Origin: Rhodococcoides kroppenstedtii | GTDB taxonomy: Bacteria > Actinomycetota > Actinomycetes > Mycobacteriales > Mycobacteriaceae | Direction of reading: 5' to 3' | Length of the DNA stretch: 64,000 bases | NCBI RefSeq assembly: GCF_900111805.1 | Contig: NZ_FOJN01000011.1 | Coordinates: 62,001-126,000, forward strand | In this document: one piece after another, positions 61,767-64,000 of the stretch | Numbering within the stretch: position 1 is the first letter of the stretch | How the letters are laid out: each line of letters opens with the position of its first letter | Notes under the pieces: generated by a model | The model's input: the letters and a program-made list of their open reading frames with translations, nothing else | Database searches by the model: none | Told to the model about the DNA's origin: nothing | Translations under genes and position numbers: made by a program

Positions 61767-62209
61767 CCGGGATCCTGGTGCTCCTCGCGGTCGTCGCGAT
61801 CGCCGTGCTGATCGGGCTGATCGTCCGGCGACGCGACGGGGCCGTCCGCGCGGGCCGAGGCGCCGGGCCGGACGACGCCCGTCGGCGGGCCCTGACCGCC
61901 GCCGGTGCCGCCGAGGGGTCGGTGACCGTGCTGCACTTCTCCGCCGACTGGTGCGGACCCTGCAGCGCGGTGCGCCGCGTGGTGGCCGCGAGCGTGCAGG
62001 CCCTCACCGACGACGGCCACCGCGTCCGCGACGTCGAGGTCGACATGGAGGACGACCCCGCCCTGGCCCGCGATTTTCGCGTCATGTCCCTGCCCACCAC
62101 CGTCGTGCTGGATGCGAACCTCCGCGAGCGCTTCCGGGCCTCCGGTGTGCCCGGGTCGGCCGATCTGCGGGCCGCCGTCCTGGCCGCCGCGGCACCCGAG
62201 CGGGACTGA
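61763..62209 (+). CDS. Membrane-anchored thioredoxin-like protein
   Basis: A 148-aa protein with an N-terminal membrane helix (ILVLLAVVAIAVLIGLIV) and a thioredoxin domain with active site FSADWCGPCSAVR (WCGPC, about residues 62-66) and the cis-Pro in SLPTTVV. It matches thiX (Rv0816c). Redox partner unknown; the location before the sulfurtransferase operon is conserved. The GTG is coupled to lmeA. Confidence 0.9.
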   Translation: MTGILVLLAVVAIAVLIGLIVRRRDGAVRAGRGAGPDDARRRALTAAGAAEGSVTVLHFSADWCGPCSAVRRVVAASVQALTDDGHRVRDVEVDMEDDPALARDFRVMSLPTTVVLDANLRERFRASGVPGSADLRAAVLAAAAPERD

Positions 62210-62272
62210 CCGAGAAACGGTGGTCACCACCCGCGCTGCCGGGACGGCGCGGACGTGCGTACGATGGGCGCC

Positions 62273-62359
62273 GTGATCGCCAGCCGCGAGCTTCTGCTCA
62301 CCCGACGCCGCACAGTGGATCTGTGCCGCCTCGGCGGCTGTTGCTGCCGCTGCCGCTGA
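62273..62359 (+). CDS. Leaderless polycysteine leader peptide
   Basis: A 28-codon ORF starting GTG, 7 nt after a TACGAT -10 (62260-62265), so translated from a leaderless mRNA. It reads VIASRELLLTRRRTVDLC and ends GGCCCRCR, with five Cys codons in the last eleven. Leaderless polycysteine sORFs are described as cysteine-responsive attenuators of sulfur genes in mycobacteria, where the same RELLLTRRR-like lead-in occurs. It precedes DUF4395 and the sulfurtransferase by about 160 nt. Too short for ordinary gene finders. Confidence 0.85.
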   Translation: MIASRELLLTRRRTVDLCRLGGCCCRCR

Positions 62360-62517
62360 ATCACCGGCTCTCCCCGCCGACCGCACTCGCGTGCGACGCG
62401 CCCCGATCGGGCCCCTCCCGCGACGGCCCGGCGCCCCGGGGACGAGCACCCGACACCCCGCCGAACGGCCGTGTGTCCCCTCCCGGTTCGCAGCCCATCC
62501 CGCAGGAGCATCCCGCA
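62360..62517 (+). promoter_or_regulatory. Attenuator region between Cys leader and DUF4395
   Basis: No ORF is supported. The segment is C-rich with several possible stems (for example CGCACTCGCGTGCG near 62386) and a CCCTCCC run (62478-62484) that could pair with the AGGAG ribosome site at 62503-62507. A switch between these forms, depending on ribosome progress over the Cys codons, is plausible but not resolved here. Confidence 0.5.
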
Positions 62518-63018
62518 GTGTCTCTTCATCACCCCGACTCGACCCGACGCGAGTCGTCCCGTTCCGTCTCCCGCGTCGACGTCCGCGGTCCCCGCACCGT
62601 CGCCTGGGTCACCACCGCGGTGCTGGCCGTCGTCCTCCTCCTCGCCGGCGCGAGCACCGTCGCCGCGGCCGTTCTCCTCGGCGTCCAGGCCGTCGTCTTC
62701 GCGATCGGCGCGCTGCGCGGCCCCGCCGGGCACCCCTACGGCGTCGTGCATCGCGCCCTCGTGGCCCCGCGCCTCGGTCCCGTGACCGAGACCGAGCCGG
62801 TCCCGCCGCTGAAGTTCGCGCAGGCCGTCGGGTTCGTCTTCGCCGCCGTCGGCACCGTCGGTTTCGCCGCCGCGGTCCCGGCTCTCGGCTACGTCGCCAC
62901 CGGCTTCGCCCTGGTCGCGGCCATCCTCAACGCCGCCTTCGGCCTCTGCCTGGGCTGCAAGCTCTACCCGCTCGCGAGCCGGTTCCTCCCGGCGCGCACC
63001 ACCGCTGTTCCCTCCTGA
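62518..63018 (+). CDS. DUF4395 membrane protein
   Basis: A 166-aa membrane protein with about four helices and the conserved CLGCKLYPLASRF motif near the C-terminus, plus KFAQAVGFVFAAVG. The GTG has AGGAG at 10-nt spacing. DUF4395 proteins co-occur with sulfurtransferase and thioredoxin genes; a role in sulfur or redox transfer at the membrane is inferred. It is the first structural gene after the polycysteine leader. Confidence 0.85.
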   Translation: MSLHHPDSTRRESSRSVSRVDVRGPRTVAWVTTAVLAVVLLLAGASTVAAAVLLGVQAVVFAIGALRGPAGHPYGVVHRALVAPRLGPVTETEPVPPLKFAQAVGFVFAAVGTVGFAAAVPALGYVATGFALVAAILNAAFGLCLGCKLYPLASRFLPARTTAVPS

Positions 63019-63065
63019 CCCGACTCCACCTTCCGAGCACCGACCGCATCACCGAAAGGAAAACC

Positions 63066-63902
63066 ATGGCCCGCTCCGACGTCCTGGTCTCTGCCGATTG
63101 GGCCGAGCAGAACCTGAACGCCCCGAAGACCGTGTTCGTCGAGGTCGACGAGGACACCAGCGCCTACGACGGCGGTCACCTCGAGGGCGCCGTGCGCCTC
63201 GACTGGAAGAAGGATCTGCAGGACCCGGTCCGGCGTGACTTCCTCAACCAGAAGCAGTTCTCCGATCTGCTCTCCGAGCGCGGCATCGCCAACGACGACA
63301 CCGTGATCCTGTACGGCGGCAACAACAACTGGTTCGCCGCGTACGCCTACTGGTACTTCAAGCTCTACGGCCACCAGGACGTCAAGCTCATCGACGGCGG
63401 CCGCAAGAAGTGGGAGCTCGACGGCCGGCCGCTGTCCAAGGACACCGTGGAGCGCGAGCGCACCCAGTACGAGGCGCAGACCCCGGACCTGTCCATCCGC
63501 GCGTTCCGTGACGAGGTCATCGACGCCATCGGGACCAAGAACCTCGTCGACGTGCGCTCCCCCGACGAGTTCTCCGGCAAGATCCTCGCCCCCGCGCACC
63601 TTCCGCAGGAGCAGGCGCAGCAGCGCGGCCACGTCCCCACCGCCATCAACATCCCGTGGAGCACCACCGCCAACGAGGACGGCACCTTCAAGGACGACGA
63701 CGCCCTCGAGGCGCTGTACAAGGAGAAGGGCTACGACGACGAGAAGGCGACCATCGCCTACTGCCGCATCGGCGAGCGCTCCAGCCACACCTGGTTCGTG
63801 CTCAAGGAGCTGCTCGGCAAGCAGGACGTGAAGAACTACGACGGCAGCTGGGTCGAGTACGGCTCCCTCGTCGGCGCCCCCATCGAGCTGGAGGTGCGCT
63901 GA
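63066..63902 (+). CDS. cysA2: Thiosulfate sulfurtransferase (CysA2/SseA type)
   Basis: A 278-aa protein with two rhodanese domains. The N-terminal inactive domain has SADWAEQNLNAPKTVFVEVDED; the C-terminal active site is the loop AYCRIGERSSHTW with catalytic Cys near residue 232. GAAAGGAAA precedes the ATG. It transfers sulfur from thiosulfate to thiols and is followed 2 bp later by the DUF1416 (SseC) gene. Expression probably depends on the upstream cysteine leader. Confidence 0.95.
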   Translation: MARSDVLVSADWAEQNLNAPKTVFVEVDEDTSAYDGGHLEGAVRLDWKKDLQDPVRRDFLNQKQFSDLLSERGIANDDTVILYGGNNNWFAAYAYWYFKLYGHQDVKLIDGGRKKWELDGRPLSKDTVERERTQYEAQTPDLSIRAFRDEVIDAIGTKNLVDVRSPDEFSGKILAPAHLPQEQAQQRGHVPTAINIPWSTTANEDGTFKDDDALEALYKEKGYDDEKATIAYCRIGERSSHTWFVLKELLGKQDVKNYDGSWVEYGSLVGAPIELEVR

Positions 63903-63904
63903 CC

Positions 63905-64000
63905 ATGTGCGGAGCACCCGTCCAGGGACAGACCCTGCCCGCCGGAGTCGACGTCGAGAAGGAGACCGTGATCGTCGGTCGCGTCCTCTCGGCCGAGGAC
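63905..64000 (+). CDS. sseC: DUF1416/SseC family protein, N-terminus (runs off window)
   Basis: The first 32 codons of a DUF1416 protein: MCGAPVQGQTLPAGVDVEKE then TVIVGRVLSAED. This small family always accompanies CysA-type sulfurtransferases in actinobacteria (sseC with cysA in M. tuberculosis). The conserved N-terminal Cys at residue 2 is present. The rest is outside the window. Confidence 0.9.
   Translation, partial: MCGAPVQGQTLPAGVDVEKETVIVGRVLSAED

Overview
The window is a 64 kb stretch of very GC-rich (visibly near 70%) chromosomal DNA from a mycolic-acid actinobacterium, most likely Rhodococcus or a close Nocardiaceae relative. The evidence is strong G/C third-position bias, many TANNNT -10 boxes lying 6-9 nt before start codons (leaderless transcripts), and lineage families such as SepH, DUF3027, DUF2771, RpfA, LmeA, MshD, an acyl-ACP desaturase and a polycysteine leader upstream of a sulfurtransferase. 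From memory of the M. tuberculosis map, the core genes run in the same order as Rv0896 (gltA2) down to Rv0814c (sseC2), so this looks like a conserved, inverted chromosomal block. I see no IS element, prophage, CRISPR array or integron.

Layout. 1-7.9 kb: N-terminus of gltA, a sugar kinase/aldose epimerase pair, a CPBP protease, a TetR regulator divergent from an NAD-epimerase-like gene with three copies of one palindromic operator between them, then MFS-pdxH and citA. 7.9-17.6 kb: an AbiEi-like gene between two imperfect direct repeats, serC, sepH, DUF6928, a TrmH-type methyltransferase, an Eis-type acetyltransferase, a MarR-MFS pair and a purine permease. 17.6-25.6 kb: a 43-aa ORF beside a 24-bp tandem repeat, an operon DUF3027 - sacsin/HSP90-like ATPase - PAP2 phosphatase, a glutaminyl-cyclase-like lipoprotein, MFS-DUF2771, and cspB with four 14-bp tandem repeats in its leader. 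25.7-35.1 kb: small membrane proteins, a GT87 mannosyltransferase, rpfA behind a CRP-type site and a ydaO (c-di-AMP) riboswitch, then a helicase-associated protein, XPB, DUF3239 and DapC-like aminotransferase. 35.1-41.5 kb: AraC regulator, GMC oxidoreductase, alkB with a LexA-type SOS box, a DAHP synthase preceded by a 22-codon leader peptide containing Tyr-Phe-Trp-Phe, DUF1206 and ohrR-ohr. 41.5-49.5 kb: SDR, pseudouridine synthase, membrane protein, lipoprotein, an M4 protease with its emfourin inhibitor, an FAD oxidoreductase, tRNA-Glu/Asp/Phe, a gamma-butyrolactone-receptor-like TetR and tRNA-Lys. 49.8-64 kb: desA1, dus, an LCP-type protein, phoU, pstSCAB with a PHO box, mshD-glnR, lmeA-thioredoxin, and the cysteine-leader operon DUF4395-sulfurtransferase-DUF1416.

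Main functional themes are central metabolism (two citrate synthases, SerC, PdxH, DAHP synthase, DapC), envelope biology (RpfA, GT87, LCP, LmeA, desaturase), thiol and peroxide defence (MshD, Ohr, sulfurtransferase, thioredoxin), DNA repair (AlkB, XPB) and phosphate/nitrogen control (PhoU-Pst, GlnR). The most notable feature is how many genes carry visible cis-regulation: two leaderless leader-peptide ORFs (aromatic and cysteine), a riboswitch, and operators for TetR, LexA, OhrR, PhoP/RegX3 and CRP-type regulators. The best candidate for something undescribed is the aromatic leader with mutually exclusive hairpins in front of the DAHP synthase gene (39536-39664).
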